Translations under genes and position numbers: made by a program
In this document: one piece after another, positions 23,543 to 33,727 of the stretch
Numbering within the stretch: position 1 is the stretch's first letter
Layout: every line of letters starts with the position of its first letter
Source of the DNA: a virus
Reading direction: 5' to 3' (one strand)
DNA length: 55,978 nt
IMG/VR virus record: IMGVR_UViG_3300022413_000014
Span: 1-55,978 of that record
The notes under the pieces: generated by a model
The model's input: the letters and a program-made list of their open reading frames with translations, nothing else
What the model was told of the DNA's origin: nothing
The model's database searches: none

Positions 23543-24076
23543 CTACGCGCCGAAGCGCTCGCCCGCATTCACAGTATCGACGAAATTGAAAAAGGTGTCG
23601 TTTTGGTCGAACCTTGCCTGATCGGCTGCCGAGAGGCGAAGATCATTCGAGCGGTCGATCTCGGCGAATACGCTGTCAATCTTGACGGCAACGTCACTGC
23701 CCTGGTCATCCTCGACGATCTGAATGTCCTGCATGGTGCCGAAGATCAGGGTCTCTGAGGCTTCGACCACGCCAGCGGCGTTGATGTTGCCGAGACGGAT
23801 GCGGGCATCACGGCATTGGAATTGCTCGGTCAGCCCCGCGTTCCTGATTTCGTCGGCAGCCCCGCTGATCTGTGCGGCAATGTCGAGTGACGATTGCTCC
23901 AGACTTTGCCGGATGGCCAACGCGCCGGTAATGCCAGCTAGAGGTTGATAGGTGGTGCCGTCAAACTCGCCTTCGAAAGGGCGCGTCCATAAGCTGATGG
24001 TGCCGCTATCGAAAAACAGATCGACCAGCACCACGGGCTTTTGCTGGAGCGCAAAGCTGTCGGTGAGCGCGGTCAT
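23543..24076 (-). CDS. Tail/baseplate protein (DUF2163-like)
   Basis: 177 residues. Strand-rich, with VVLVDLFFDSGTISLWTRP near the start and a C-terminal RLSAADQARFDQNDTFFNFV segment resembling baseplate hub-associated proteins of GTA- and lambda-type tails. It overlaps the 24073 gene by four bases. The role at the tail tip is inferred from family resemblance and position. Confidence 0.55.
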   Translation of the reverse strand: MTALTDSFALQQKPVVLVDLFFDSGTISLWTRPFEGEFDGTTYQPLAGITGALAIRQSLEQSSLDIAAQISGAADEIRNAGLTEQFQCRDARIRLGNINAAGVVEASETLIFGTMQDIQIVEDDQGSDVAVKIDSVFAEIDRSNDLRLSAADQARFDQNDTFFNFVDTVNAGERFGA

Positions 24077-24312
24077 TCGACCGCCTGCCAGGTCAGGCGC
24101 GATGACGTGCTCGTGGCGTTGCTAATACGAAAACCGATGTCATCGTCGATTAGGGTGAAGCTGCCGGCGATCACATGGCTATCCTTGACGCAAAGCTGAT
24201 AGCTGCCGCCACCGAGCGGTTTGATCTTGACCGGCTTGGCGTTCCAGTAATGCGGGCCGCCCCGGCCATGGCGCACGAGATAGCCCCAAACATTCATCGG
24301 CGGCATGGTCAT
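24073..24312 (-). CDS. Small tail-region protein, 79 aa
   Basis: 79 residues with Gly/His/Trp-rich N-terminus and a strand-rich rest. Both ends overlap neighbours (ATGA). No family is recognised. It lies between a lectin-like fibre gene and a baseplate-type gene, so it is probably part of the tip or fibre assembly. Confidence 0.6.
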   Translation of the reverse strand: MTMPPMNVWGYLVRHGRGGPHYWNAKPVKIKPLGGGSYQLCVKDSHVIAGSFTLIDDDIGFRISNATSTSSRLTWQAVE

Positions 24313-25121
24313 GGCACGTATCGCTGCAGATATTGATCATCGAGCGAGATCTGAAACGGGCTTGTCATCCACACGGCAAAGACAGGCCCCTGATAAGGCG
24401 AGTTGTCGGTCAAATCGAGCGGGTCATAGATGTTGCCGACCACGAAGTCACCCGCCGCGTCACTCGCCTTGGTGGAACTGCCGCTGGCGGTTGTGACCGT
24501 GCCGGTTTCAACGAACGAGCTGCCATTCCACAGGCGGAACGTCCCCGAATTGCTGGTATTGCCACCATCATAGCGAATCGAACCGAGCACGAGATCATCG
24601 ACGCTGAAAAATCCGCTGGCTTCCAGCAGCCAAAATGCGCCATTGCTCATGTAATGTCGGAACAAAATCGTACCATCCGGGGAAAGCCGAAGAACCCAGC
24701 CCTCATCTAGGCCGAAGCTGTAGCGTTTGGACGCGATGGTAGAGGGAAGGTTGAAGGTAAAGTCGGCGGTTCGATCCCAGCGTGCGGCAAAGCTGATCGC
24801 CTTGGTGCCCGAGCCGAAAAAGAAATCATCAAGCGCGCCCGCAGATGACCCTATCTTCCGATTGATCGGGTCCGGCGCGGTCGTCTCTTCAAATGAAATA
24901 CCGTCAAAGCCATTTTGGGTGTTGCTTTCCAATTCCGGCCCCGGTTGCACGCCCAATTGGCTCAGCACGATCGATGATTTCTGATCCGTCCAGGTGTCGA
25001 CCTCGCCACCGGTATCGGCGACACTGGTTTCCGACTCCCAAAACGCCACCAGATTACTGTAATTGAGCGGCGTGCCGCCGCCAGCGGCAGCGACCGAGCC
25101 GAGCTGTCCAGGAAATGGCAT
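24309..25121 (-). CDS. LamG/concanavalin-like lectin-domain tail protein
   Basis: 270 residues. From about residue 20 it follows the LamG-like jelly-roll layout: LVAFWESETSVADTGGEVDTWTDQ at the start, then alternating strands and a Gly-Asn-Ile-Tyr turn near 240. Such domains bind surface sugars, so this is a candidate receptor-binding component. The TAATG junction with the upstream fibre gene suggests coupled translation. Confidence 0.65.
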   Translation of the reverse strand: MPFPGQLGSVAAAGGGTPLNYSNLVAFWESETSVADTGGEVDTWTDQKSSIVLSQLGVQPGPELESNTQNGFDGISFEETTAPDPINRKIGSSAGALDDFFFGSGTKAISFAARWDRTADFTFNLPSTIASKRYSFGLDEGWVLRLSPDGTILFRHYMSNGAFWLLEASGFFSVDDLVLGSIRYDGGNTSNSGTFRLWNGSSFVETGTVTTASGSSTKASDAAGDFVVGNIYDPLDLTDNSPYQGPVFAVWMTSPFQISLDDQYLQRYVP

Positions 25122-26035
25122 TAGCTATTCTGCCCGTAAATAAATACGCGGGTCGTGGTGACATATTCGACCGTGCAGACCTTCTGCTGACCCAAGGTCA
25201 AGCCACCGGCAGCGATGGTGACGCCGCCACCGGCCGCAAAGGTAATGTCGGCGGTGCCGTCGTTCATGATCGGGTAGACCTCGCCGGCCGTGCCCGTGTT
25301 GATGGTCCAGGTGGACGCGGATGAGCCGGTGAAGCGGTTGCGCTCGCCACGGGTGACGCCGGTCGGAACGGTCACAGACGTGCCGGTCTCAGGGTCCTCA
25401 GTAAAGGTCGCTTTCTCGGTCTCGATCAGGCTAGCGACCGTGGTGCCGCCCTGCTCTAGCGTGGTCGCGTTGAAGGTCCCGGTAACCGTGACCTCGTCGC
25501 CGATGGTGATCTTATTGGTAAGGGAACCGCCACGAATGACGCCGAGATCGGCCTCCGTGTCCTCCGAGGCGTCGGTGTTGTCGGTCACCCTAAGATCGAG
25601 CGAAAACCCGATGGTGTCCTCATTGGCGACGTTCTCGAAGCCGAGATCCAAAAACGACGCCAGACCGGTATCGATATCGCTTCTGACCACCAGAGAGGCG
25701 GTGCCGCCGGTGACGTCGATGATCTGTGACGCGGTAAACGGGTCGGTATTGCTGAGCGAAACCACAGCAGCAGCCTGCGAAAACAGCTTGACTCCCGTAC
25801 TGGCATCGATCTCGGCGACTTTGTCCCAGGCGGTGTTAGCCTGGTTCCTCATGTTCAGCTCGGGCGGAGTCTGGCTGGTGTCGATCCACCACATACCATC
25901 AAAGGTCGTGGACGGGGCCGTGGTGCCTGAATTCTTGGTCAGGATGCCGTCGAAGTAATCGGCCTCATTGGTCCTGATGGCCGTGCCGGACGCGCCGGAC
26001 GGTTGGCTGTAGTCGCTATCGGTCGGCTGTGACAT
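25121..26035 (-). CDS. Tail fibre protein
   Basis: 304 residues from ATG 26035 (the open frame starts at a TTG two codons earlier). The N-terminal motif FDGMWWIDTSQTPPELNMRNQANTAW-type (about 45-75) is the short tryptophan motif seen at the base of phage fibres. The rest is Thr/Gly/Asp-rich beta-strand repeats. It lies between the tip protein and the lectin-domain protein. A 100-bp gap with a small AGCATC/GATGCT hairpin (26111-26125) separates it from the tip gene. Confidence 0.65.
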   Translation of the reverse strand: MSQPTDSDYSQPSGASGTAIRTNEADYFDGILTKNSGTTAPSTTFDGMWWIDTSQTPPELNMRNQANTAWDKVAEIDASTGVKLFSQAAAVVSLSNTDPFTASQIIDVTGGTASLVVRSDIDTGLASFLDLGFENVANEDTIGFSLDLRVTDNTDASEDTEADLGVIRGGSLTNKITIGDEVTVTGTFNATTLEQGGTTVASLIETEKATFTEDPETGTSVTVPTGVTRGERNRFTGSSASTWTINTGTAGEVYPIMNDGTADITFAAGGGVTIAAGGLTLGQQKVCTVEYVTTTRVFIYGQNS

Positions 26036-26110
26036 GGACAAGCCCGCATGTGGTCAACCCAGTTGCGCCGAGATTGGCGGTCCTTTGCGCGGGATCAAAA
26101 GAAACCGGCT

Positions 26111-26125
26111 AGCATCATCGATGCT
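26111..26125. repeat. Small perfect hairpin between tail genes
   Basis: AGCATC-ATC-GATGCT, a 6-bp stem in the 26036-26140 gap. It may be a weak terminator or an mRNA processing site. No U-run follows on the leftward strand. Confidence 0.35.
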
Positions 26126-26140
26126 TAATGGTGCGATCGC

Positions 26141-29100
26141 CTAGACATCGACCGGTAGCTCGCGCGCGACGATGCGCAGCTCGGTGATACGGATGTTGAC
26201 GGTCGGCACCAGCGATTTGGCCTTAAGCCTAAATTCCCAGGAGCGATGGTTGAAGATGCGCGATTCCAGGCGCTCCCACGGGCCGAAGGTGTCGGCGGCG
26301 GCAGCGTCAGGGCTATAGCGCGCCTCGATGAAAGCGGTCGCCTGGCCAACCTGGGCGGTGCCAGCACCGATCGCGTCGATATTGGGGATCAGGTCGATAT
26401 TGTCGATCGAATCGATGCCGGTGGCGACGTCGACCACCTCGGTGGTGACCACGGACTCGAGCAGCACGCGGGCGCGGGCGGACAGGTCGATGTTGGTGGC
26501 GAAGAAGTACAGGCCTTCAGGGGCGACCGAGTTCGAGGCCGGAATCGCGTCGATGTCGGTCACCGTGTCGATGTCGGTAATGCTGTCGATGCCACCTTCG
26601 AGCGGCAGGGTCAGCCAGTCGTTGGGGTCATCCTCAACGAGGGTATTGCTAGGATTGGTCGACGGGAATGTCGGGTCCTCTTGAATGGTGATCTGGTCAA
26701 GCGTCGAGTTGTTGGCGTCGAACACGCCGCCGGTAATGGTCTGGCCAAACGGCACGGGCCTGACGCCATCGGTGGACCACTCGGCAAAGCCCGAACTATT
26801 GCCGGTCTGATCGATGAAGCGGATGTAATAGGTACCGAGCACGAATGGCACCTGCACCACGGCAGCGTCACCGCTGATGATGGCGAGGTCGCGGGAATCG
26901 CCGGACTTGCCGCCCGCATCATCGGACTGATGGCGGATCTCGACCACGCCGCCCTGGCGCACGTCCAGGTCAACCGACCGATCCCATTGCAGGATGATGC
27001 CGGCGCTCAGCGTGATCTGACCGTTGAACCCGGTGGGGTCCGATGGCGGGGCCGATAGGCCCAAGATCTCAATATTCGACGTGGTCGCAAAGTCACTTTC
27101 AAGTCCAAGAGTGTTAAGCGCAACAACGCGGAAAGTATAGACGCCGGGCGACAAGTCTTTAATCACAACTTCAAGGTCTGGCGTCTTCGGCAAGAAAGTA
27201 AAGTTGACGTCGGCGTCTTCTTTATAGGACACGACATAGCTCTCGACAAAACCGCCCTCCGAGGGGGTCCAGGTGACGGTCGCGAGGGTGCGCACGCCAG
27301 CGCCTTCCGAGGTCGAGAACAGGCTTTCGGTGACCAGCGGGTTGCCAGGGGTGCCGACGTTGAACGGCGACTCGATGCCGGGAATGCGCGTTTCCTCAAC
27401 CAGTTGCTCATCGCTAGCGCTCAGATCGAAGGTTGAGGATTCCAGCTGCCGTCCGGTGACGTCGATGCCGATCGTGGGCACATCATCGGCAATCTCGACG
27501 AACAGGGTATGGTCGCGCACTTCGAAGGTGGTGTTGACGTCGAGGCCCAGCGATGGCTTGTCGAGTGTGAAAATCGTGCCGGGGGAAAGACGGTAGAGGC
27601 TGAGATCGCCCGAAAACGAGACGGTTCGTTCTTGGCGACTGCGCCGAAGCCGGATCAGCGCTTGACGTTGAGCAACGCCGGCCTTGCCTGTGAATGGCAG
27701 GTCAAAACGCCCCGGTGCGGCCTTGCCGTTGTCCAACACCTGATAGATGCCGCCGCCGTCGACCGTGGGGTAGTCCTTGGGCGTGAACAAGTTCAGGGCT
27801 GAATTGTAGATGCCGGTGAGCGCGGTGACGCGTTCGGATGAGGGCAGCCGGTTGTTCAGGGAGATCGCGCCTAGGATATCATCCTCGGTGACCGTTTCGG
27901 TTGAGACCGGGAAGGACGTCTGCGTGATCGCGATCTTGCCGTCACTGATATACAGAGACGCGCTGCAGCTTTCCAAGATCTTCTGGACGACCGATGACAG
28001 CACCTCGTTCGACTTGTAGGTAAAGCCGGACATATGCCGGATTTCCGCGACCTTTCTGACATCGATATCGGTGGTGCGCGTCCCCTGCAGGATATAGGTG
28101 CCATCGAGCGCATCGTTGAGCGAAGCCGCCAACGCGACCGCAGGGAATTGGAAGTTGTTGATCCTGTGGCGGATCGGGATGACGTGATAGCGCGTTCCGG
28201 GTGAGAAATTGGGCGGCATGCTTTGCCCTGCCGAAGCCACGACCTCAACCACATCGCCATAGGTGAAGGGGGTCACGCCTTGATTGAACTCGAATAGATG
28301 ATTGGCAAACGACTTGTTGGTGTCGGTGGTGACCAAGGCGGTGCGCGTGACGTTGGGAACGTCAAGCTCCATGTCCGCCCAATTGGCCCCAGCTGAAAAC
28401 GTCGTGCTGTCGATCGAGGCCGGGTCAATCTCGGCACCGCCGATGGCCTTGTCCTTGGTCAGCAGGTCATAGAGCTGGACATAGGGGTTGAAGCTCCAGC
28501 CAGCGGTCGAGGTGCGCGGGTCAACAGCCTTGCGTAGGCGCGCGAGCACGGTGACCTCGGGGTCGCCTTCGAACCGCCCCTGAATGAAGACCCACTTCGA
28601 ATAGGTGTAGGCGATGCCAGTGCCGACAAAGGTCGAGTCCGCGTCGGTCTCGTCGACGAACGGCTGAATGAAGGTCTGCCCGGGCGCGCCCAGACGCGGG
28701 ATGATCTTGGCTCCGATCGGGTCGCCTTTGCCGTCAACACCCGTGCCGGAAAAACGGCCTGATGTGATCGTCCCTTCAGGCTGCGGGATGCCATTCTTGA
28801 TCAAACCCTGATTGCCCGGAAAGTCCCCGGGAAACACCACGCCCTGCGATCCGCTCGGGCTTCCGAACACCACATAGGCCGAGATCCCGTCGATCTCGTC
28901 GGCGGTGATGGTGTTGATCAGATGCAAGGCCCCGCTGCTGTCGATCTCACGAAAAACCTTCTCGGTATCGACTCTGACATAGCCATAGCCATAAGTGCGC
29001 GGCTGCGATGTCCCGGACTGCTCAGCCTGGAGTTCGGCGACCCCGGCACGCAGCGCTCGGGTTAGGCGATCGGCACGGGTCACAGTGATCCGCGAGGTCA

Positions 29101-29170
29101 GCCCGTTCTGGCGGATCGTAATGGTGCGCTTGGCCCCTTGGGCCGAGGTCATGTACTTGGATGATGTCAT
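26141..29170 (-). CDS. Tail tip host-specificity protein (J-like)
   Basis: 1009 residues. N-terminal and central parts match central tail tip/hub proteins: long strand-rich stretches, with AEIRHMSGFTYKSNEVLSS and a following hub segment (about 375-420). A fibronectin type III domain lies at about 645-745 (VTWTPSEGGFVESYVVSYK, then SPGVYTFRVVALNTLGLESD), followed by a second FN3-like part and the C-terminal strand-rich domain. It forms the tail tip and probably contacts the receptor. It overlaps the previous gene (TGATG). Confidence 0.75.
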   Translation of the reverse strand: MTSSKYMTSAQGAKRTITIRQNGLTSRITVTRADRLTRALRAGVAELQAEQSGTSQPRTYGYGYVRVDTEKVFREIDSSGALHLINTITADEIDGISAYVVFGSPSGSQGVVFPGDFPGNQGLIKNGIPQPEGTITSGRFSGTGVDGKGDPIGAKIIPRLGAPGQTFIQPFVDETDADSTFVGTGIAYTYSKWVFIQGRFEGDPEVTVLARLRKAVDPRTSTAGWSFNPYVQLYDLLTKDKAIGGAEIDPASIDSTTFSAGANWADMELDVPNVTRTALVTTDTNKSFANHLFEFNQGVTPFTYGDVVEVVASAGQSMPPNFSPGTRYHVIPIRHRINNFQFPAVALAASLNDALDGTYILQGTRTTDIDVRKVAEIRHMSGFTYKSNEVLSSVVQKILESCSASLYISDGKIAITQTSFPVSTETVTEDDILGAISLNNRLPSSERVTALTGIYNSALNLFTPKDYPTVDGGGIYQVLDNGKAAPGRFDLPFTGKAGVAQRQALIRLRRSRQERTVSFSGDLSLYRLSPGTIFTLDKPSLGLDVNTTFEVRDHTLFVEIADDVPTIGIDVTGRQLESSTFDLSASDEQLVEETRIPGIESPFNVGTPGNPLVTESLFSTSEGAGVRTLATVTWTPSEGGFVESYVVSYKEDADVNFTFLPKTPDLEVVIKDLSPGVYTFRVVALNTLGLESDFATTSNIEILGLSAPPSDPTGFNGQITLSAGIILQWDRSVDLDVRQGGVVEIRHQSDDAGGKSGDSRDLAIISGDAAVVQVPFVLGTYYIRFIDQTGNSSGFAEWSTDGVRPVPFGQTITGGVFDANNSTLDQITIQEDPTFPSTNPSNTLVEDDPNDWLTLPLEGGIDSITDIDTVTDIDAIPASNSVAPEGLYFFATNIDLSARARVLLESVVTTEVVDVATGIDSIDNIDLIPNIDAIGAGTAQVGQATAFIEARYSPDAAAADTFGPWERLESRIFNHRSWEFRLKAKSLVPTVNIRITELRIVARELPVDV

Positions 29171-29796
29171 CAGATGGCCTCACGGCAGACGACATCGAAT
29201 CCATGGATCACGGGCGACGACAGCGAGGCATCAACCGTATCGGTCAGGCGGAACAGGCAAAGCGGCGCTGAGAAACTGACCGAGTCGCCGCTGATGGTGC
29301 CTTCACGGATCGGCGGCCAGACGTCAATGGTGGCGTTGCCGGAGCCATCGGTGTCGACATCGGCGAGCACACGGTGCCAATGCGGGCGGTTGCTTGGCCC
29401 GACCTGAATGATGTCACCGACCAGCAGCCATCCGGTTTCTGAAACGGGCGCGCTGGTGACGATCAGCTCATCACTGCCGGCTTGGCCTGAGCCGTTGACG
29501 GTCGGTGATGACGGCACCGTCGAGGCCGTGCCCAGCGGGCTGGCATAGCCTGGAAAGGGGATGACAAAGGTCCCAACCGGGCCTTTCAGCGAATCCAGCG
29601 CGCCGATCACGGGTTGCGCCAGCGTCCGGTCGATCGAGCGATAGACCAGAGTGGCCTCCCACCAGGCCCCTTCATATTCCTGGACCTGCCCACGGCCGGT
29701 AAAGGGCGAGGCCTGAAAGGTGCTGGAATTGCGCGGGCGCACATTGATCTCGGCGACATCATTCAGCGGCAAATCGATGGGATAGCTGATGGCCAT
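29170..29796 (-). CDS. Distal tail-like protein
   Basis: 208 residues from ATG 29796 (the upstream codon of the open frame is TTG). The region FTGRGQVQEYEGAWWEATLVYR, then GPVGTFVIPFPGYASPLG, is strand-rich and fits a distal tail or tip adaptor by place, directly after the tape measure. It overlaps both neighbours by a few bases. The exact family is not certain. Confidence 0.6.
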   Translation of the reverse strand: MAISYPIDLPLNDVAEINVRPRNSSTFQASPFTGRGQVQEYEGAWWEATLVYRSIDRTLAQPVIGALDSLKGPVGTFVIPFPGYASPLGTASTVPSSPTVNGSGQAGSDELIVTSAPVSETGWLLVGDIIQVGPSNRPHWHRVLADVDTDGSGNATIDVWPPIREGTISGDSVSFSAPLCLFRLTDTVDASLSSPVIHGFDVVCREAI

Positions 29797-32700
29797 CAAA
29801 AGTCCCCGAGCAAGATGCGCTCGGCAGCGATGCCCGCGCGGAATTCGACCGAGGCGTCAAGTTCGAGCACCTGGCTGGTCAGGCGGTCAGTGGTCGAGCG
29901 ATCAACGCCCTCGATGATGAAGACCTTGGTCAAACTGCCGCCTAGGCCTGCCGCGCTGACACCGAGACCACGGGAGGTTTGCGTGAGCGGCAGGATCGCT
30001 TCCGGCCCGGCTTCACCGGCAAGGCCGAGGTCAGCGGTGCCGAGCACATTGTCGACGCCGCCGATCAGGGTCGGGGACGACAGCGTACCACCGGTCCTGA
30101 ATTCCTTGCCATCGGCATCGGGGCCGGACAGGGACACCGGGCCGGTGATCACGCCACCCTCGGCGAACAGCCCGCCGATCTTCTTGCCGATGCTCTTGAT
30201 GCCACCGCCGACCGACTTGGCAATGCCGCCGATGGCGCTGCCGACGCTACCGACCGAGCTGGTGATGCCGCCGAGGATGCCACCGACCGTGCCGGCGGCA
30301 CTGTTAGCAATGCTGATCACGGAATCGAAAGCGCTGGAGGCGGCACTGACAATCCCGCCAAAAGCACTAGCGGCGATTCCGACCAGCGAGCCAAGCGCGC
30401 TGCCGATCGCGCCCACGGCAGACTGGGCAATGCTAACTATGGCGCTAAAGGCCGAGGACGCGGCCGAGACGATGCCGCTAAAGACGCTTTGCGCGGTGCT
30501 AAGAATGGCACTGAAGGCTGACGTGAACGCGCTCAAGAGGGTGCTGATGATCCCTTGCAGCGCGCTGAGCATGGCGGAGGCGGCGGAGATGATGCCGCTC
30601 ATCACGCTTTGCACCAGGCTCAAGATCGCGGTGAAGGCCGAGGTGAAGGCGCTCAGCAACGTGCTGATGATGCCCTGCAAGGCGCTGAGCATGGCGGAGG
30701 CGGCGGAGATGATACCCGTGAGCACCGTTTGCGCGATACTAAGCACCGCGCTGAAGGCAGCGGTGAACGCGCTCAGGATGGTCGAGGCGATGGCGCTGAG
30801 CACGTCCAGCATCACCGAGGCGGCAGCCTGGATGGCGCTAAATACCGCTGTGACCACCGTCTGGATGGCGCTGAACGCCGCCGAGAACACTTCGACGATC
30901 AGGCTAACCGACGCGGTCAAGGCCTCGACCAGCAGGCCCGCAGCCGCCTTGATGACGTCAAAGGCTACGGTCGCCACGGTCGAGATCAGGCTGAACGCGG
31001 CCGAGAAGATGTTGCCGATAACGCTGACGATCCCGACCAGGGCGTCGACCATAAATTCGGCGGCCGAGACCACGGCGTCAAAGGCGAATTCCGCGACGTC
31101 GCTGATGGTGCCGAACACGTCGACGCCGGCCAGCTCCAACACGCCAAGGACGGCGACCACACCGAGGATAGCCAGACCGATCGGGCCTAGGAAGGCGAGG
31201 AAGCTGCTGGCGGCCGCGCTAATGCCGCCAAAGCTGCTGATGCCGGTCGAGCCCAGGATGCCAAAGCCGGATGAGATGCCGGGGATCAGGCTGGTGATCG
31301 ATGTCATTGACTCGAACAGGCCGGAACCGCCCGAGAAAATATTGATGATGCCGGTGACCGCGCTGATGGCAGCGTCACCCAGTCCGGTAAACTCAAGGCC
31401 AAAGAAATTAAACACGCCTTCGGCGATGCGCTCGATCTCATCGAAGTTGAACTTAAAGAACGTGCGGAAGGCCTCAATAACACCGCCGGCTTTCTTGCCG
31501 AAGATGTCTTCGAGACTTATGCCGATACCATCGAGGACTTGAATAACGTCATCGACGAAGTTGCCAATTTTCTCACCACTTTCGCCGCTGAAGTCCTCGA
31601 TGATGGTCGGTGCGCGCTCACCGAAGACCACCTCGATTTCATTGGCGACGTCTTCAATGACGTCAGGCAGTTGCTCGAAGGACTCATTGGCGGTCTGGGC
31701 GAAGGCCGCGACCTCGCCGCCGGCAAAGGAGGCGGCGAAGCCGAGCTGCTGGAGGTTGTCGGCGGTTTCCTCAGCCGCGCCCGAGCTATCACCGAGGATG
31801 TCAGAAAGCTCACCACCCTCTTCGTTCAGCCCGCCGAGGCTATCGGCAGCGTCATCAGCGCCTTCACTGAGCGCGCCCAGGTTTTCGCCGGCTTCCTCGG
31901 CCGCCTCGCCAAGGCCGATGACCGACTTGACCGAGTCCGGCAGGAAGTCGAGTAGACCCTTGATGCTTTCGAGCGCCTTGCCAAAGGCGTTGGTGATGGT
32001 GTCACCGAACTCCAGCACCGGCTGGATCGCATCCCTGATGGCATCGGCAAAGCCTTCGACAGCGTCTACGGCCTTATCGAACAGGTCGCTAAAGGCCTCG
32101 ATCGCATCACCGACATCGACCAGCTCCCCGATGCTTTCAACGGCATCTCCGATCGATTCCGCGACCTCCTTGGCAAAGTCCACCAACGGATTGTCGGTAA
32201 ACAGACCGTTGAAGGTCGCGATGATGCCTTCGACCGCATCCAGCTCGCCGAACTTGGTGAGGACCTCACCGATCGAGGCGACGACGTCATCAACGAAGAC
32301 AGCGACGGGATTGTCATCAAATAGCCCGGCGAAGTTGTCGATGATCTGCTTGATGCCATCGAACTCGGTGAAGCCCTCGATGATATTGGCGATCGAAAGC
32401 AGGATCGATGCGCCGAATGCCTCTAATGGGTTGCCCTCGAATAGCCCTAGGAAGGCCTCGACAAAGCTGTCAGCGGCCGCCAGCTGGGAAATGACGTCGA
32501 TGACGTTGGAAACGGTCTCTAGAACGCCCTCACCAAAGCCGGCGATGATCTCGCCAGACGTTTCAAAGAGCCCACCGAAGGTGGCAAGAATCTGCTGGAC
32601 GCCGTCGAGCTGCTTAAAGTCCTCGACGATGCCGTTGAGCGTAGTCTTAACCTGGGACCCGAAACTGGTGAACGGCGTGGTGATCCCGAGAATGCCCGTC

Positions 32701-33725
32701 CCGAATTCAACCGCTTTCTTGGTCAGGTCGAAGAAAAACTCATCAAGGGCCTCAAAAGGTCCCTTCAGGTCGATCAGGCCGCCCGATAGCTTCTTGAGCC
32801 CGTCAAGGATCTCGCCGCCAATGAGGTCGGCTAACGGCCCGAAGGAAATGCCCGTCTCTGCGACGTTATCGGCCAACGTTCCGAACGCTGTGGCCAGGCC
32901 GTCCAGGAGCTTTGTAAGCCCACCGGTGACGCCGGTGGCCTGGCTAACAATACCAACCAGGCGGATTAGCTCATTCGAGAACGCAGCGCCCGCCTGAGGC
33001 AGGGATCGACCCAAGCGCTCTGCCGTTGCGTCGACCTCTTCTCTTAGGAGCGCGAAGGCCTTGACCATCACCTCGCCGGTGATCCTGCCCTCTTCACCTA
33101 GCTGACGAAGGCTCTCGACCGGTTCCCCAAGGACTTCGGCGAGCGCTTCGGACAGCTTCGGGAAGACCTCAAGGACGGTCTTTAGCTCATCACCGTCAAG
33201 CTTGCCCTTGGAGAAAGCCTGAGCGAGCTGCGTGGTCGCCGCTGCGGCTGCCTCTGATGATCCGGCAAAGGTGCCAAGCGCCTTGACGATGCCGCCGACA
33301 AGCACGATCGTCTCACTGGTCGAAAGCCCCAGGCTCTTGGTGGCTACGCTGTATTGTTTGAAGGCCTCGGCGACCTGAACCACGCCGACGCCGGCATCAT
33401 TGGCGATGTCAACGAGCTGGTCGACGACTTCATTCGCTTGGGTAATATTGGGAATGACCGTGCCGACCGCACGTTCGACCTGCTGCCATGACGTGGCATA
33501 ATCAATAATCTTCTTGACTGCCCCGACCGTGACGATGGTAGCGATGATGCCTTTGATATTGGTGAGGATGCCGCTGGTCTTCTGCGCGGAAGTCCCGGTT
33601 TTTTCGAAGCCATCATCAAGGTCGTCGAGGCCAGTGCCCTTGCCGAGCCCGTCGAGATCCTTATTGATCTGCTGGATTTGCTGCCGTAACCGGGCAACGT
33701 CGAGTTCGACAACAATTGTCGCCAT
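29796..33725 (-). CDS. Tape measure protein
   Basis: 1309 residues, the longest gene here. The N-terminus (about 80-270) is the tape-measure domain: SWQQVERAVGTVIP, ANDAGVGVVQVAEAFKQYS, then KGKLDGDELKTVLEVFPKL and EVMVKAFALLREEVD. The rest is helical with hydrophobic stretches and, near 980-1110, tandem repeats. The end has Gly-rich and small-residue segments. At about 1.5 angstrom per residue it would set a tail of roughly 195 nm (inference). It fills the tube and is ejected into the host. The start is ATG 33725. Confidence 0.85.
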   Translation of the reverse strand: MATIVVELDVARLRQQIQQINKDLDGLGKGTGLDDLDDGFEKTGTSAQKTSGILTNIKGIIATIVTVGAVKKIIDYATSWQQVERAVGTVIPNITQANEVVDQLVDIANDAGVGVVQVAEAFKQYSVATKSLGLSTSETIVLVGGIVKALGTFAGSSEAAAAATTQLAQAFSKGKLDGDELKTVLEVFPKLSEALAEVLGEPVESLRQLGEEGRITGEVMVKAFALLREEVDATAERLGRSLPQAGAAFSNELIRLVGIVSQATGVTGGLTKLLDGLATAFGTLADNVAETGISFGPLADLIGGEILDGLKKLSGGLIDLKGPFEALDEFFFDLTKKAVEFGTGILGITTPFTSFGSQVKTTLNGIVEDFKQLDGVQQILATFGGLFETSGEIIAGFGEGVLETVSNVIDVISQLAAADSFVEAFLGLFEGNPLEAFGASILLSIANIIEGFTEFDGIKQIIDNFAGLFDDNPVAVFVDDVVASIGEVLTKFGELDAVEGIIATFNGLFTDNPLVDFAKEVAESIGDAVESIGELVDVGDAIEAFSDLFDKAVDAVEGFADAIRDAIQPVLEFGDTITNAFGKALESIKGLLDFLPDSVKSVIGLGEAAEEAGENLGALSEGADDAADSLGGLNEEGGELSDILGDSSGAAEETADNLQQLGFAASFAGGEVAAFAQTANESFEQLPDVIEDVANEIEVVFGERAPTIIEDFSGESGEKIGNFVDDVIQVLDGIGISLEDIFGKKAGGVIEAFRTFFKFNFDEIERIAEGVFNFFGLEFTGLGDAAISAVTGIINIFSGGSGLFESMTSITSLIPGISSGFGILGSTGISSFGGISAAASSFLAFLGPIGLAILGVVAVLGVLELAGVDVFGTISDVAEFAFDAVVSAAEFMVDALVGIVSVIGNIFSAAFSLISTVATVAFDVIKAAAGLLVEALTASVSLIVEVFSAAFSAIQTVVTAVFSAIQAAASVMLDVLSAIASTILSAFTAAFSAVLSIAQTVLTGIISAASAMLSALQGIISTLLSAFTSAFTAILSLVQSVMSGIISAASAMLSALQGIISTLLSAFTSAFSAILSTAQSVFSGIVSAASSAFSAIVSIAQSAVGAIGSALGSLVGIAASAFGGIVSAASSAFDSVISIANSAAGTVGGILGGITSSVGSVGSAIGGIAKSVGGGIKSIGKKIGGLFAEGGVITGPVSLSGPDADGKEFRTGGTLSSPTLIGGVDNVLGTADLGLAGEAGPEAILPLTQTSRGLGVSAAGLGGSLTKVFIIEGVDRSTTDRLTSQVLELDASVEFRAGIAAERILLGDF
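30541..30780 (-). repeat. Tandem 120-bp repeats in the tape measure
   Basis: Two adjacent 120-bp units (from 30541 and from 30661) share a 30-base identical core (GCGCTGAGCATGGCGGAGG onward) and code the same 40-residue unit (GIISAASAMLSALQGIISTL, then LLSAFTSAF). A third, weaker copy follows. Duplication here would lengthen the tail. Confidence 0.75.
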
Positions 33726-33727
33726 GG

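Noticed and set aside
29614-31542. A 642-residue rightward open frame opposite the tape measure gene
   Set aside because: It is the antisense shadow of a long, biased coding region: the sequence is Ser/Ala/Pro/Met-rich with no domain, and no ribosome binding site stands out.
31561-32997. A 478-residue rightward open frame opposite the tape measure
   Set aside because: Same antisense shadow effect; Ser/Pro-rich composition and no promoter or start signal.
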